Shown: positions 24,321-41,820, counted from the first letter of the stretch. The stretch: 64,000 bases of DNA from Persicaria tinctoria (GCA_037127255.1 JBANSL010000005.1:81473160-81537159); one strand, 5' to 3'. Translations and numbers: made by a program. The notes: a model not told the origin generated them from the letters alone.

Positions 24321-24899
24321 TATAGTTCACTTCCTCTACCAATCTCCAATAATTTCTCTAAAAATTTTTAAAATAAAAAAATATTATTCATATTATTTTT
24401 ACTAAAAACTCTAATTAACAAGTTCTTACTTTGAATATTTGGAAAATGATGCTTAGTAGAGAAATTCATTTTATTTTTTCATTACTTTCTATTTCAGAGA
24501 AAAAGATACAGAATATGTTAGAATATGTTATACTTTGATGTAAGGCTATCTCTCTCGAATTTTTTCCTGATAAATAACTCTATTAAAATACAAAAAACAA
24601 TTAAAATTCTTCAAAACCCTCAAAATTCTCATTTTGAGAAAATTATTGGAAATGCCCTTAGCAACCAAAAATCTTTAAAATTGTGGGTTATCAAGTCAAT
24701 CCAACTCTATATTTGGTTTCAATCACCAAAAAATATTCCGGATCAATAAAATTTAAGATTTTATCCAACCAAAAACTTAAATGTCATCATCCACACAGAA
24801 CCCTTTTTGACCAAAACTATACCAACCTTTCTTATTCATTTGAAACAATCAACTATGGTGAGCACCGCCCGATGAATCTCCACCCCATCACCAAGTAAG

Positions 24900-26182
24900 T
24901 AGACCTAAGCAAACATGGACTAACCCGCCCGCTCCGCCCAACCCGCCCTGTAAAATATGCGGGTTTGGGTAAGGCAATTGGCCCAAGCGGGCCGATAGGC
25001 CCGGCCCGGTTGGCCCATAGGGCCGGGCTTGGGCGAAAGATTAAGCCCAAGCGGGCCAGTAGGCCCGGCCCGCCTATATATATATTACTTATATTTTTTT
25101 ATATTTGTATTAAAATACGACGGAGTATATATATTAATTATATAATATCTAAACTTTTACATCTAACATTTTATAAACACTAATAGTATTTACATCAGAT
25201 ATAAATTAAGAAATACAATAGTACTAAATAAATTATTTTCAAGATTTTTTCATTGAAATGAACCTACATAAAGATTATAGTGTGTAATTTCACATTTGTG
25301 TAACTTATATACCTTTGTTTTGTATAAAATTTCAATCTTTTGATACACTTAGCATATTTGTGTAGTTTGAGATCAAACGCAAAAATAATAAAATAAAAAT
25401 AATATTTTATGAAATTATAATGGACGGGCTTGGGCATGAGAGTTGGCCTAACAATTTTGTGTGTTCTCATAGCCACGACTAGACCTGAGCATGGGCGGGC
25501 TTGGGTCGGGCCTATGGGAATATTTTGGCCCATTTTAGCGGGCCGGGCTTGGGCTAGGCCCGGTTTTTGGGCCAACTCTTGCCCAAGCCCGCCCACATGG
25601 GCGGGCCGGGTAGCCCACCGGGCCGCCCATTATAATTTTGTACAATATTATTTTTATTTTATTATTTTTACGTTTGATCTCAAACTATAAAAATGTGCTA
25701 AGTGTCTCAAAAGATTGAAATTTTATGCAAAACAAATGTATACAAGTTACATAAATGTGAAATTACACACTATAATCTTTATGTAGATTCATTTTAATGA
25801 TTTTTTTTAAAATAATATATTAAGTACTATTGTATTTATTAATTTATATGCGATGTAAAAACTATTAGTATTTATAAAGTAATAGATGTAAAAGTTTAGA
25901 TATTATATAATCAATACATATACTCCGTAGTATTTTAATACAAATATATAAAAATTAATATAATTAATATATATAGGCGGGCCGGGCCTACCGGCCCGCT
26001 TGGGCTTAACCCTTAGCCCAAGCCCGCCCTATGGGCCAATCGGGCCGGGCCGAATCGGCCCGCTTGGACCAATTACCTTACCCAAGCCCGCATATTTGAC
26101 AGAGCGAGTTGGGCGGGCCAGGCGAGTTAGTCCATGTCTGCTCAGGTCTAGCCACGACCCAAGCCCGCCCATGCTAGGTCTA
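24900..26182. mobile_element. Outer hAT-like element
   Basis: Ends TAGACCTAAGCA (24900) and TGCTAGGTCTA (26182), flanked by an 8-bp target duplication CAAGTAAG (24892-24899 and 26183-26190). The interior is rich in GGGCGGGC and GGCCCG words. An inner element of the same family (25480-26150) interrupts it near its right end. 8-bp duplications and short TAGA-type ends are the mark of hAT elements. No transposase is present. Confidence 0.8.
25480..26150. mobile_element. Inner hAT-like element, nested
   Basis: Starts TAGACCTGAGCA and ends with its perfect complement TGCTCAGGTCTA. It is flanked by a perfect 8-bp duplication GCCACGAC (25472-25479 and 26151-26158) and is 671 bases long. It is inverted relative to, and closely similar to, the left part of the outer element, so together they make a palindrome-like structure between about 24900 and 26180. 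Confidence 0.85.
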
Positions 26183-26788
26183 CAAGTAAGTACTCTCCAA
26201 AAATTTCCGTTGCAAGTCAGTCGTCACCATAAAAAACCAGCATCCACTACCGTGCATGGATTGGGGCCTTGCTGTTTCAAAATACATGGGCCCACAAGCT
26301 TCACTACAAACCACTTATGCGATTCCCCCCCCCCCCCCCCGCTAACATTTTTTAGCGCGCGGACAGTGGCGGCCTCGGGACTTCCCCAAAGGTGGGGCAA
26401 AATTCCAAACTCCGAAAGTATTACATCGTCAATTAATTAACAAAATGTATTCATGTTACAAGTCTACAAATAAATTCAAATGTTCAACACCAACCATTTA
26501 AGGTGAATACATATTGAAGATTTAAACATAATATAAGTTCACTTTTATGACAAACAATATTTAGATTATTAATTCTAGCTTTTTTTTCTTCTGAATTTGA
26601 CTATCGGCATAATCTCTCACACTCGGTCCCCTCGGAACCTCCTCACTACCATTAACAACATCATCTCCATTGTCAAGCGCAAAATCATCTCCATCAATAA
26701 CCTCAATATTATCAATCAAATGATTAGGATCGGAGTTGAATTATCCACATTAGCATTATCAACATTTGCAACTAAATTGCGATGAGTT

Positions 26789-27207
26789 TGTAATGCATGA
26801 AATCTGCATCATCATCGTTGTTGAAGGAGATCGATTTCGCCGATCAACTCCATTCGAACCTTAGCCTGCAAAGCAATTAGAACAAACGAGGTCGGGGCGG
26901 GGCTTGTCTCCCCCGGAGGACCCTCCGACGCTCAAGTCAGTCCCCGTCGAAAGAGTTTCCTTTCCGTATTTATATTAGTCGAGCGTAAAAGAAACAGGCA
27001 AAGCATTTAATCAAAGGAATTGTAACGGTTTGGTATTTAATAAATGGAATCATTACCGTATTTAATTCGGTCAACGCTCTTAATGCACGAAACCGCTATC
27101 GTAATCAATAGGCGAAACGGTAGCATCAATGTCGTATTGAATACTCGAATTTATTGGTAAAATACCAGAACACCCTTGTGCTATGATGATGGGATTTCCC
27201 TATCTCA
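26789..27207 (-). repeat. Left (3') LTR
   Basis: Ends TGTAATGCATG and CCTATCTCA on the plus strand. It differs from the right LTR by one 3-base indel (TTA near 26876) and a handful of substitutions. Contains a minus-strand TATAAATA at 26967-26974. Confidence 0.85.
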
Positions 27208-28880
27208 ATTGCCCCTCGGGTTTCTTCTTCATGTCTCAATGATGAAGGAAGCCGAAAAAAGTGCAAGGCGGAGCTTGTCGAATGAACGACGACTCTGTCG
27301 ACTAATGTGGCCTTGAGCGGCTATTGGTCGTAAGTGACTATCATGTTCATAATTGGCTATTGTGACCATAAGTGGCTATCGTTGGCCTTGATCGGCTAAT
27401 GTGGCCTTGAGCGGCTAAGTAGGCCTTGATCGGCTAATGTGGCCTTGAGCGGCTAAGTTGGCCTTAATCGGCTAATGTGGCCTTGAGCGGCTAAGTTGGC
27501 CTTGATCGGCTAAGTTGGCCTTGATTGGCTAATGTGGCCTTGAGCGGCTAACGAGGTCGGGGCGGGGCTTGTCTCCCCCGGAGGACCCTCCGACGCTCAA
27601 GTCAGTCCCCGTCGAAAGAGTTTCCTTTCCGTATTTATATTAGTCGAGCGTAAAAGAAACAGGCAAAGCATTTAATCAAAGGAATTGTAACGGTTTGGTA
27701 TTTAATAAATGGAATCATTACCGTATTTAATTCGGTCAACGCTCTTAATGCACGAAACCGCTATCGTAATCAATAGGCGAAACGGTAGCATCAATGTCGT
27801 ATTGAATACTCGAATTTATTGGTAAAATACCAGAACACCCTTGTGCTATGATGATGGGATTTCCCTATCTCAATTGCCCCTCGGGTTTCTTCTTCATGTC
27901 TCAATGATGAAGGAAGCCGAAAAAAGTGCAAGGCGGAGCTTGTCGAATGAGCGACGACTCTGTCGACTAATGTGGCCTTGAGCGGCTATTGGTCGTAAGT
28001 GACTATCATGTTCATAATTGGCTATTGTGACCATAAGTGGCTATCGTTGGCCTTGATCGGCTAATGTGGCCTTGAGCGGCTAAGTAGGCCTTGATCGGCT
28101 AATGTGGCCTTGAGCGGCTAAGTTGGCCTTAATCGGCTAATGTGGCCTTGAGCGGCTAAGTTGGCCTTGATCGGCTAAGTTGGCCTTGATTGGCTAATGT
28201 GGCCTTGAGCGGCTAACGAGGTCGGGGCGGGGCTTGTCTCCCCCGGAGGACCCTCCGACGCTCAAGTCAGTCCCCGTCGAAAGAGTTTCCTTTCCGTATT
28301 TATATTAGTCGAGCGTAAAAGAAACAGGCAAAGCATTTAATCAAAGGAATTGTAACGGTTTGGTATTTAATAAATGGAATCATTACCGTATTTAATTCGG
28401 TCAACGCTCTTAATGCACGAAACCGCTATCGTAATCAATAGGCGAAACGGTAGCATCAATGTCGTATTGAATACTCGAATTTATTGGTAAAATACCAGAA
28501 CACCCTTGTGCTATGATGATGGGATTTCCCTATCTCAATTGCCCCTCGGGTTTCTTCTTCATGTCTCAATGATGAAGGAAGCCGAAAAAAGTGCAAGGTG
28601 GAGCTTGTCGAATGAGCGACGACTCTGTCGGCTAATGTGGCCTTGAGCGGCTATTGGTCGTAAGTGACTATCATGATCATAATTGGCTATTGTGACCATA
28701 AGTGGCTATCGTTGGCCTTGATCGGCTAATGTGGCCTTGAGCGGCTAAGTAGGCCTTGATCGGCTAATGTGGCCTTGAGCGGCTAAGTTGGCCTTAATCG
28801 GCTAATGCGGCCTTGAGCGGCTAAGTTGGCCTTGATCGGCTAAGTTGGCCTTGATTGGCTAATGTGGCCTTGAGCGGCTA
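26885..28880. repeat. Three tandem 665-base units
   Basis: Units start at 26885, 27550 and 28215, exactly 665 bases apart. Each holds 323 bases of the LTR (lacking its outer 96 bases) followed by about 340 bases built from a GGCCTTGA(G/T)CGGCTAA minisatellite. The copies differ at only a few positions, so the expansion is recent. Each unit repeats the LTR's TATAAATA box on the minus strand. Confidence 0.9.
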
Positions 28881-29075
28881 AGTTGGCCTTGATCGGCTAA
28901 TGTGGCCTTGAGCGGCTAATGTGGCCTTGAGCGGCTAAGTTGGCCTTGATCGGCTAAATGTGGCCTTGAGCGGCTAAGTTGGCCTTGATCGGCTAATGTG
29001 GCCTTGAGCGGCTAAGTTGGCTTTGATCGGCTAATGTGGCCTTGAGCGGCTAAGTTGGCCTTGATCGTCTAATGT
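28619..29075. repeat. GGCCTTGA(G/T)CGGCTAA minisatellite, longest block
   Basis: Alternating half-units of 18 to 20 bases, GTGGCCTTGAGCGGCTAA and GTTGGCCTTGATCGGCTAA, give a 38-base higher unit. This block is longer than those at 27285-27550 and 27960-28215. It ends at GATCGTCTAATG. Confidence 0.9.
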
Positions 29076-29838
29076 TATGCGGTCGTGCCCCTTGTAATCC
29101 ATACTCGGTGCTCAGGACAAAAATCTTCAATCCTGAAATTGTCAGCCATTTTACGTAATTATTCTGAAAATATGGGCTGACCTGTAGTATACGGGAACTC
29201 TAGGCCGGTTTCGTAGTTTCTGAGAAGTTTGGGCCGGTTTTGTGATTAGTTGAAGGTTGAAACACAACCCTCGTCGTCTTCATTGTTAGGCCAAGTTGTC
29301 GGATGCGGCGGCCATGACGGAGGCCTAATAGGGCCCCGAGTCTTCCGAGATGCCCCTAGCGGTCACGGCGAGCGCTCCTTCTCATCCTCGCGCTTCACGG
29401 CCTAGACCTTCTCATCGCTCGTCGCTGCGGGAGTTGGTTGTGGCGGTCGTGGTGGTTCCAACCGGAGCGCTGCACAGGTAGGAGGCTTGTCGTCGACGAG
29501 GCGAAAGGAGGAGGCACAGGAATCGTCACCGGATAAATCGAAGAGTGAGTTAGCGGCGGCACGGTCATAACGGCCGTTGGTGTGGTTGAAGTTGAGGGGA
29601 GGATGGATGCAGCGACAACGCCATCGCCGTCGGGGTTGAAGGGGACGGCGTCACTCTCGAAGCCCATGGTCGATTACCTCGGTATCTTGCTCGTGGAACC
29701 GCCGAACTCCATTGATCATCCCCTCGAGGATAGTAAGCGGAATCCCATGGTCGATTGGAAGGTTTTTCGTTGTTTTTTCGATCTAGGAATATCGATCTCG
29801 GTTGGCTTTTTGATCGAATTCCCACGGACGGCGCCAAA
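29076..29838 (-). other. Leader region of the LTR element
   Basis: Lies between the minisatellite and the 5' LTR. Minus-strand open frames of 90 codons overlap here (29395-29667 and 29565-29837). They are rich in Pro, Ser and Thr and match no domain I know. They may be remains of a gag leader. Confidence 0.4.
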
Positions 29839-30254
29839 TGTAATGCATGAAATCTGCATCATCATCGTTGTTGAAGGAGATCGATTTCGCCGATCAACTC
29901 CATTCGAACCTTAGCCTGCAAAGCAAGAACAAACGAGGTCGGGGCGGGGCTTGTCTCCCCCGGAGGACCCTCCGACGCTCAAGTCAGTCCCCGTCGAAAG
30001 AGTTTCCTTTCCGTATTTATATTAGTCGAGCGTAAAAGAAACAGGCAAAACATTTAATCAAAGGAATTGTAACGGTTTGGTATTTAATAAATGAAATCAT
30101 TACCGTATTTAATTCGGTCAACGCTCTTAATGCACGAAACCGCTATCGTAATCAATAGGCGAAACGGTAGCATCAATGTCGTGTTGAATACTCGAATTTA
30201 TTGGTAAAATACCAGAACACCCTTGTGCTATGATGACGGGATTTCCATATCTCA
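29839..30254 (-). repeat. Right (5') LTR
   Basis: Full-length partner of the LTR at 26789. A TTTGGCGCCGTC primer-binding site begins immediately inside it on the minus strand (29838 downward). Confidence 0.85.
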
Positions 30255-31147
30255 GAGTTGATGAACCAAGACTAGGTACTTTGATGATTCGAGCAAAATA
30301 TCTATCCATACCGGAATCCATAGTCAAAATTCATAAGCAATAAAAATGAAAAAAAACCCCCCCCCCAATTTTCACACTTTAAATCACTTAAAATCTCAAA
30401 TCCTCAAACCTAACAAGGAACAAAAATTTCAATTCTCCAAATTCCTAATCCTAATTCATTCATAAACAATAAAATAAACAAATTATGATAATCAAAATCC
30501 CCAAATTTCACCCTTTAAATCTCAAACCCTAAAACCTAACAAAATTTCAATTCTCCAATTCTCCAAATCAATTAACATTTCAAACATTTCAATTGTAAAC
30601 AAATCCACCAATTCAATTCAATATTTAAGTAACTAACAATAACAAAATTGAAGAAAACTTACCAATTTCTCCCAAATTTTTTGCCTTTTCAAGTCACTGT
30701 TGTTCTTGTTCACTGTCTTCAATCATCGGATTCTTCACAGCACAGCCCTAGTGCAGGCGGCCGGACGGTGGAGTGGTGATCGACTGGTCGGGCACTCCCT
30801 GGCGGCCGGACGCCGGCGACGCGGTGCACTGCTTGGCAGTCTCGGCCTGCTGGTGCTCTCACACTCGCCCTTCGCCCTTCGCTTCCCGTGACTCTCGCCC
30901 TTGCGCGTCTCTCAGTTGGAAAAAAAAACCCTACTCAAAACGACGTCGTTTTGTCATTTTTTTTTTTTTACAAAGGGTACATGCGGCTCGAAAGGTGGGA
31001 CGGGCGCGTACACCCGCCCCACCCCAGGGCCACCCCTGCGCTTGGAGGCCCTTGGCCTCCTTAAGTTCCATTTCATTGATGTGTTTTTTTATACCGTGTG
31101 GGTCCCACTTCATATTTAATTCCGATTTCATTTTTGGATTTTTTTAC

Positions 31148-31370
31148 TCACTCCTTCTCTCAAAACTTGTTATTTGATTTTTTTGACACGTTTTTAAAAA
31201 ATTTAAAAACTCTATAAAGTATCAATTTTTTAAATAATTTTCATTGATAATTGTATTTAGTATGAAATTTCTGTAAATTAATAAAAGCATTGATATTTGA
31301 TATAGTTTTTATAGTTCTTAAAAGACGTATCAAAAATAAAACAACAACTATTTTTAGACGGAAGGAATAT
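31148..31370. mobile_element. Degenerate Stowaway-type MITE
   Basis: The left end is CTCACTCCTTCTCTCAAAA; the right-end complement is TTCCTTCCGTCTAAAAATAG. The interior is AT-rich with the AACTCTATAAAGTAT-type sequence seen in the other Stowaways of this window. TA-like flanks are imperfect. Confidence 0.5.
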
Positions 31371-31764
31371 TAAGGTAATAATAGCAAGAACTATGTACAA
31401 AGGCATACTATGCCATGCAAAGTCTCATGCTACCACAGTACCACCAACCAATCAGGCATCTACAAAGAATAGGTCAAATTAATATAACTTTCTTTAGGAA
31501 TAAAGAAAGAAGTTATAAACTCTTAATAGGATGGGATAGAACACATACCAAAATATATAAAAAAAAAGACATGAATTAAAACACTGCAAATGAAATTTCT
31601 ATGAAAATTCTTGTCTAAATCAAACAACATTTCGTTCCAAGTATTTAAAAAAAATATATATATAAAGGATAAGACACTATGGGGTACAAAAGAAAGAAAA
31701 ATCCATCATGACATTATTGGAGATAAAAAATGAATTTTGCAAATGACTGATATAGCAAATGGGG

Positions 31765-32060
31765 AATAAAAAATGATTAGATTCTGGAAGGATGATTGGC
31801 TAGAAGAAGAGAGCATATTAAAAAATTGGCTGACATAGATGAGATAGTGAATCATTGTATAAGTACCAACAAAAAGTGGATACGTATTGGAAAAATTACA
31901 AAATAAACTACCATAGATAATTGACAAAATTTTGAATATAAAGAATAATAGAATGTTAGCAAATGAGAACGAATGGGTATGTAAGATATAATGTTTTCCA
32001 AAATTGAAAAATTTCATGTGAAAGCTAATATAAAAAGATCTACTAATCAGAAACAAAGTT
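31765..32060 (+). pseudogene. LINE reverse-transcriptase tail fragment
   Basis: Reads IRFWKDDWLEEESILKNW before a stop, the motif found between the reverse transcriptase and zinc-binding end of plant LINEs. Its duplicate in kinase intron 1 (37439-37670) continues into a C-x-H-x-C-type stretch (CSHTLEDNEHIFTQC). Both predate or accompany the duplication of the kinase locus. Confidence 0.45.
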
Positions 32061-32674
32061 GTGTTTAATTACATCACCCTACCAATTAAACAATGTCTCA
32101 AATAGGATATTTAAGGCAACAATTACAAAAACTGAAAGCGCTAGGATTTTATATGGGCTTTACTCATTCAAGCGGGACCCTATATGGCTATATGTTTCTG
32201 GATTAATACTTCGAACATTATAAAATATGTTTCCTTGTACAACCATACATCCATGCATCATCCAATTATGTGCTCTGGGATTTATACTAAGAACAAGGTT
32301 AGGCTTTACAGCTTGGATGTAACTTCGCCCACTACATCTGATAAGGAGAAGGAATTACCTTTGAAGATTCAAAATGTTTTGCCAATCTTTTGGATTCTCG
32401 ACAAGTTTTGGATTGGAGTCGATTTCTAGGATTGATTCTTCGACTGGAGTTTCGAGATCTTCCCCTGCTATTTGAACCCTAGACAAACTTTAGTCTGAAT
32501 CAGATGTACACATCCATAACTTTGAGTGATACCAGCTCTCCATCATCATCGTCGTTTACTTCAACCTCTGAGTCACCAAGAATAGGGTTCATGTATTGTT
32601 TGATTAATTGTTTTAATTTGGACTTTGATTCCAAGCACAACCTTAGCTTTTGTATCATATATATTTGGTTGCAG

Positions 32675-32996
32675 GCGTGGAAGACATATAGGGAAGGGGC
32701 AACAATGGAGTTTGTGGATTCAACCATCAGAAGTTCATGCGTGATTGAGGAAGTGAAGAGATATGTGTTCATATGGGATTGTCGTGCGTGCAACATGACA
32801 TGGATGCAAGGCCGACTATGGCTTCGGTAATGGTCATGTTGCACAATTACTCCAGCTCTCTACCGCCTCTTCATCCCCCTGCTTTCATTATCCCTGCCGA
32901 TAATGACTCTCACTTTTTGACTAATAAGTCACACAACAACTCAATCCAACGCCCAGTAAATGATGTTACTATCACTGAAGTTGGCCCGAGGTAGTG
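32675..32996 (+). pseudogene. Receptor-like kinase last-exon relic
   Basis: Matches exon 7 of the intact kinase (AWKTYREGATMEFVD, then SSCVIEEVKR, ending SVNDVTIT-like then GPR-stop). A frameshift lies near 32765, so the beginning reads in one frame and the end (LSCVQHDMDARPTMASV to EVGPR) in another. The intron acceptor just upstream (TTGGTTGCAG) is kept. Exons 1 to 6 are absent: intron 1-type sequence joins intron 6-type sequence at about 32600-32640. It cannot encode a kinase. Confidence 0.85.
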
Positions 32997-33238
32997 TGGA
33001 CAGGGGCGGATGCAAGATTGTCGAAAACAAAACCGAAAAAATACTATTTTTTTTTATATATATTTCGATGTAATAATTTAATGTAAGAGTTTTAAATAAA
33101 GTTTAAAACAAAAATTCTTTATATATATGTTCATCTAAATTATTTTAAGTAAAAATATATAAGGTATTGTACATTTTATATATCACACTAGATATATCAT
33201 GGTTCTTTGTATCTCCATTTCAAAATTTAAGCATTAAT

Positions 33239-33427
33239 TGTTGGAAGATATTGAGATTGTGCATGTTTTGTGTGTTGTGCTATGGGCTTTAGTTTGGGTC
33301 TAGCCCACTTGTTGATCAGATCTGGTATTATAAATACCATTTTATGTACATTTTGGAAATCAATACAGAAAAACATAATACCACTTGTTGATCATTCTTG
33401 ATTGTTCTACGGGAAACACCACAACAA
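33239..33427 (+). mobile_element. Possible short LTR (TRIM-like)
   Basis: Starts TGTTGGAAGATATTGAG, has TATAAATACC near 33328 and ends CACCACAACA. The paralogous flank at 41460 lacks it, so it is an insertion. No primer-binding site or target duplication was confirmed. Confidence 0.45.
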
Positions 33428-33533
33428 ATTTCAATTCCTTCAGAAGAGAAGAGTTTCTCTGATAACTCTTGTCTAGTCGATTCTAATATGTGGAAGGTCG
33501 TTTTGCTTTGGATGTCTAGTTAAAACTAACTTC

Positions 33534-34045
33534 CTACACGTCAATCTGCAAATAAACACCATCTAAGGGAGGCCCCCCTGTTAATGCCTTAAGATAGTCG
33601 TGTTTGTTGTCCAACTTAACAACATAATACCCTTTCGGCAAATCAATAAGCATCTGTCTCCCAACCGGCTTCCAGAGTTCACGCGACTTTCTTTCCTTCA
33701 CCGGGTATGGCACAAAACCTCCTAGCACTTTGATGGCCATTGATGATTTCCAGGCACTTGATAATGCTGAGATGACATCCGGAGGAATAGCTAGAGAACA
33801 CCGGATCCCCTTCCGCTCCACCAGGGAAAGACATCTTCACACGCTCTTCAGAATTTGATTCTAATCCGTGCCTTTCCTGACCAGCAGCGTCAAGAGGGTC
33901 CCCCGGAGGCCGAGAGTTTGTCTGAGTCCCGGCCCATCGGAGGCGCACCCTCCATCTCCACGTACATCGCCCACTTTTCTTCCGCCCATCACTCATGTGT
34001 GAGCATTTGAACAACGCTACATTCATTCTTTCAAAAAAAAAAATA
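33534..34045 (-). pseudogene. LINE 5' end and ORF1 fragment with DUF4283
   Basis: The minus strand starts GAAAGAATGAATGTAGCGTT (the same start as at 5200). It then runs a frame interrupted by a shift near 33800, and then a DUF4283-type domain: AWKSSMAIKVLGG, then LWKPVGRQMLIDLPKGYYVVKL, then DYLKALTGGPPL. This domain binds nucleic acid in the ORF1 product of plant LINEs. It stops at 33534, well before the CCHC and endonuclease parts, so the copy is 3' truncated. The neighbouring kinase gene is unaffected. Confidence 0.65.
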
Positions 34046-34846
34046 ATTCAATTCGTCCTTTTCTTGTCTATTAATATTGTTTATTTTTCCCTTCTTAATC
34101 CCGTCTCATCCGCCTCTATTTTGGCTTGCCCTTGTGTAGGCACTTACGATCTAGTTATTGTTCTTGAGGGGGGTTTAAATGGGCAATTGTTTGGTTAGGA
34201 TTTGGGACTGCAGATTGGTGTGCAGTGTTATTCTTGTTGTCCAACAGGCTTCATATATGTGTAAACGGTGGACAATTTGCCATGCTCGTAAACGTCCTGG
34301 AATCACGATTGATATCAGAATTGAAGGCTATTTTGTTGGAGTCCATAGTGTTCTCCATAATCTGTGTGCGTCTTCCTTTTAGCCGGTTAGTTCGGTCGGT
34401 TCGTTCGTCTAGCTTGTAGTTTTCCGGGTAGAATGATTTGTATATTTCTTTGTACAATTTCTTTTTTTTTTCATTTCCTTATGTTATTTGCTTATGTAAG
34501 TTGTTTTCAGTTATACATAATATTTAGTTCATCTACCGACTTGTACGATTTTTCAACTTCTTTAGTCTTATATGGTAACCGAATTCTTATCTTGTTTCAG
34601 GTATAAAAAAATGTTTTGATTTTTAATCACTTATTAGGTGTTTAGGTCAAATTGACGTGTGCTATACTCCATTGAAATGAAAAATATACTGTGAGCAATT
34701 ACGTATGTGTACGACTTTATTATATAGTACGTGGGTTAAGTGGTAATAAATTTCTCTAATACATTATTCAAAGCAGTTTATAATTTTGCCAACATAGGTA
34801 ATTAAAGAGTAGAGCTAGTAGGTTTCTCGTCAGTACATTTCCGACG
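34046..34846. other. Upstream region of the receptor kinase, no other gene
   Basis: Contains short open frames without domains at 34180-34460. A TTATATAG element lies at about 34719-34726, roughly 120 bases ahead of the kinase ATG, and may be its TATA box. Confidence 0.4.
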
Positions 34847-41166
<6,320 letters not shown>

Positions 41167-41308
41167 CGTGGTACCCCGGAATGGCCGCTCTTTATTTACC
41201 AATTCAAGGTCCGAGGTAGTGCACACGCAGAGTTGTTGATGAAAACAAAACCAACAAAAATACTTGTTTTTTTATATTTGGATGTAATAATTTAATATAA
41301 GAGTTTTA

Positions 41309-41314
41309 AATAAA
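41309..41314 (+). terminator. Receptor kinase polyadenylation signal (candidate)
   Basis: AATAAA about 145 bases after the stop codon. The same sequence is kept in the duplicate near 33093 and in the third flank copy near 41705. Confidence 0.4.
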
Positions 41315-41689
41315 GTTTAAAACAAAAATTCTTTATTTATATATGTTCATCTAAACTATTTTTAAGTAAAAATAAGGTATTGTACACTAGTACAAAATGA
41401 CCATGTTATCACACTTAGGTATATCACGATTCTTTGTATCCCCATTTCAAAAATTGAGCATTAGCCTCAGTTGCTTGGATGGGGGCATGCCATGTTCATT
41501 GATGAGTGATCGAGAGGCGCGGAAAGATCCATTGTTTGACACATATCACGTCCATCCTTTGATCTACATTTGAAGATTGTTTCAGCATCATATGGGTGAA
41601 TGGTGATCATTGGAGCTGCAAGTGAGCGGAGGATGTATATCCTGTAGCTGAAGCTGATCATTGAGGGGCTCCGCTAAGGTTCATCGGCC

Positions 41690-41820
41690 AATACAAGAGT
41701 TTTAAATAAAGTTTAAAACAAAATTCTTTATATATATGTTCATCTAAATTAATTATGTTAATTAAAAATAAGGTATTGTACACTAGTACTAAATTATCAT
41801 TTTACCACACCCGAACCCAA
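41690..41820. repeat. Extra copy of the kinase 3' flank
   Basis: The stretch from AAGAGTTTTAAATAAAG to the GTATTGTACACTAGTAC word repeats 41297-41395 in the same direction. A third copy is at 33085-33180. This is a small local duplication behind the kinase. Confidence 0.75.

Larger units (their letters stand above)
26789..30254 (-). mobile_element. Non-autonomous LTR retrotransposon with a tripled LTR-minisatellite unit
   Basis: LTRs at 26789-27207 (419 bases) and 29839-30254 (416 bases) are nearly identical and flanked by a perfect 5-bp duplication GAGTT (26784-26788 and 30255-30259). Read on the minus strand, the primer-binding site TTTGGCGCCGTC adjoins the right LTR. The purine tract GAGGGGCAA adjoins the left LTR, so transcription runs right to left. 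LTRs begin TGAGATA and end ATTACA in that sense, with a TATAAATA box (26967-26974, 30014-30021). The interior has no gag or pol domains. It contains two truncated LTR copies, each joined to a minisatellite block. Confidence 0.85.
26364..31038. mobile_element. hAT-like element carrying an LTR insertion
   Basis: The left end is CAGTGGCGGCCTCGGGA. The right end, reverse-complemented, is CAGGGGTGGCCCTGGGG (12 of 17 match). The flanking 8-mers are CGCGCGGA (26356-26363) and CGCTTGGA (31039-31046), 6 of 8 identical. The paralogous site near 37058 reads TTTTAGCGCGTGGGGCCCCTTGG without any element, which supports insertion here. Outside the nested LTR element about 1.2 kb remains with no recognisable transposase. 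A poly-C run lies just outside its left end (about 26324-26340), and another lies inside at about 30356-30366. Confidence 0.6.
24321..33238 (+). repeat. Decayed duplicate of the receptor-kinase locus
   Basis: Collinear matches to the intact kinase locus: 24321-24899 with 36018-37030, 31039-31070 with 37060-37090, 31938-32160 with 37439-38180, 32505-32590 with 38343-38411, 32640-32996 with 40810-41166, and 33000-33238 with 41221-41465. Exons 1-6 are missing; only intron 1 sequence, the end of intron 6, exon 7 and the 3' flank remain. Several transposons have inserted since. The intact locus supplies empty sites for at least two of them. Confidence 0.8.

Noticed and set aside
24853..26130. Pro/Gly-rich frames in the GGGCGGGC element
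   Set aside because: They are translations of hAT inverted-repeat sequence, not genes.
26885..29075. Regular repeats that might suggest a CRISPR-like array
   Set aside because: The repeats are contiguous minisatellite and LTR units without unique spacers, in plant DNA with LTRs and a target duplication.
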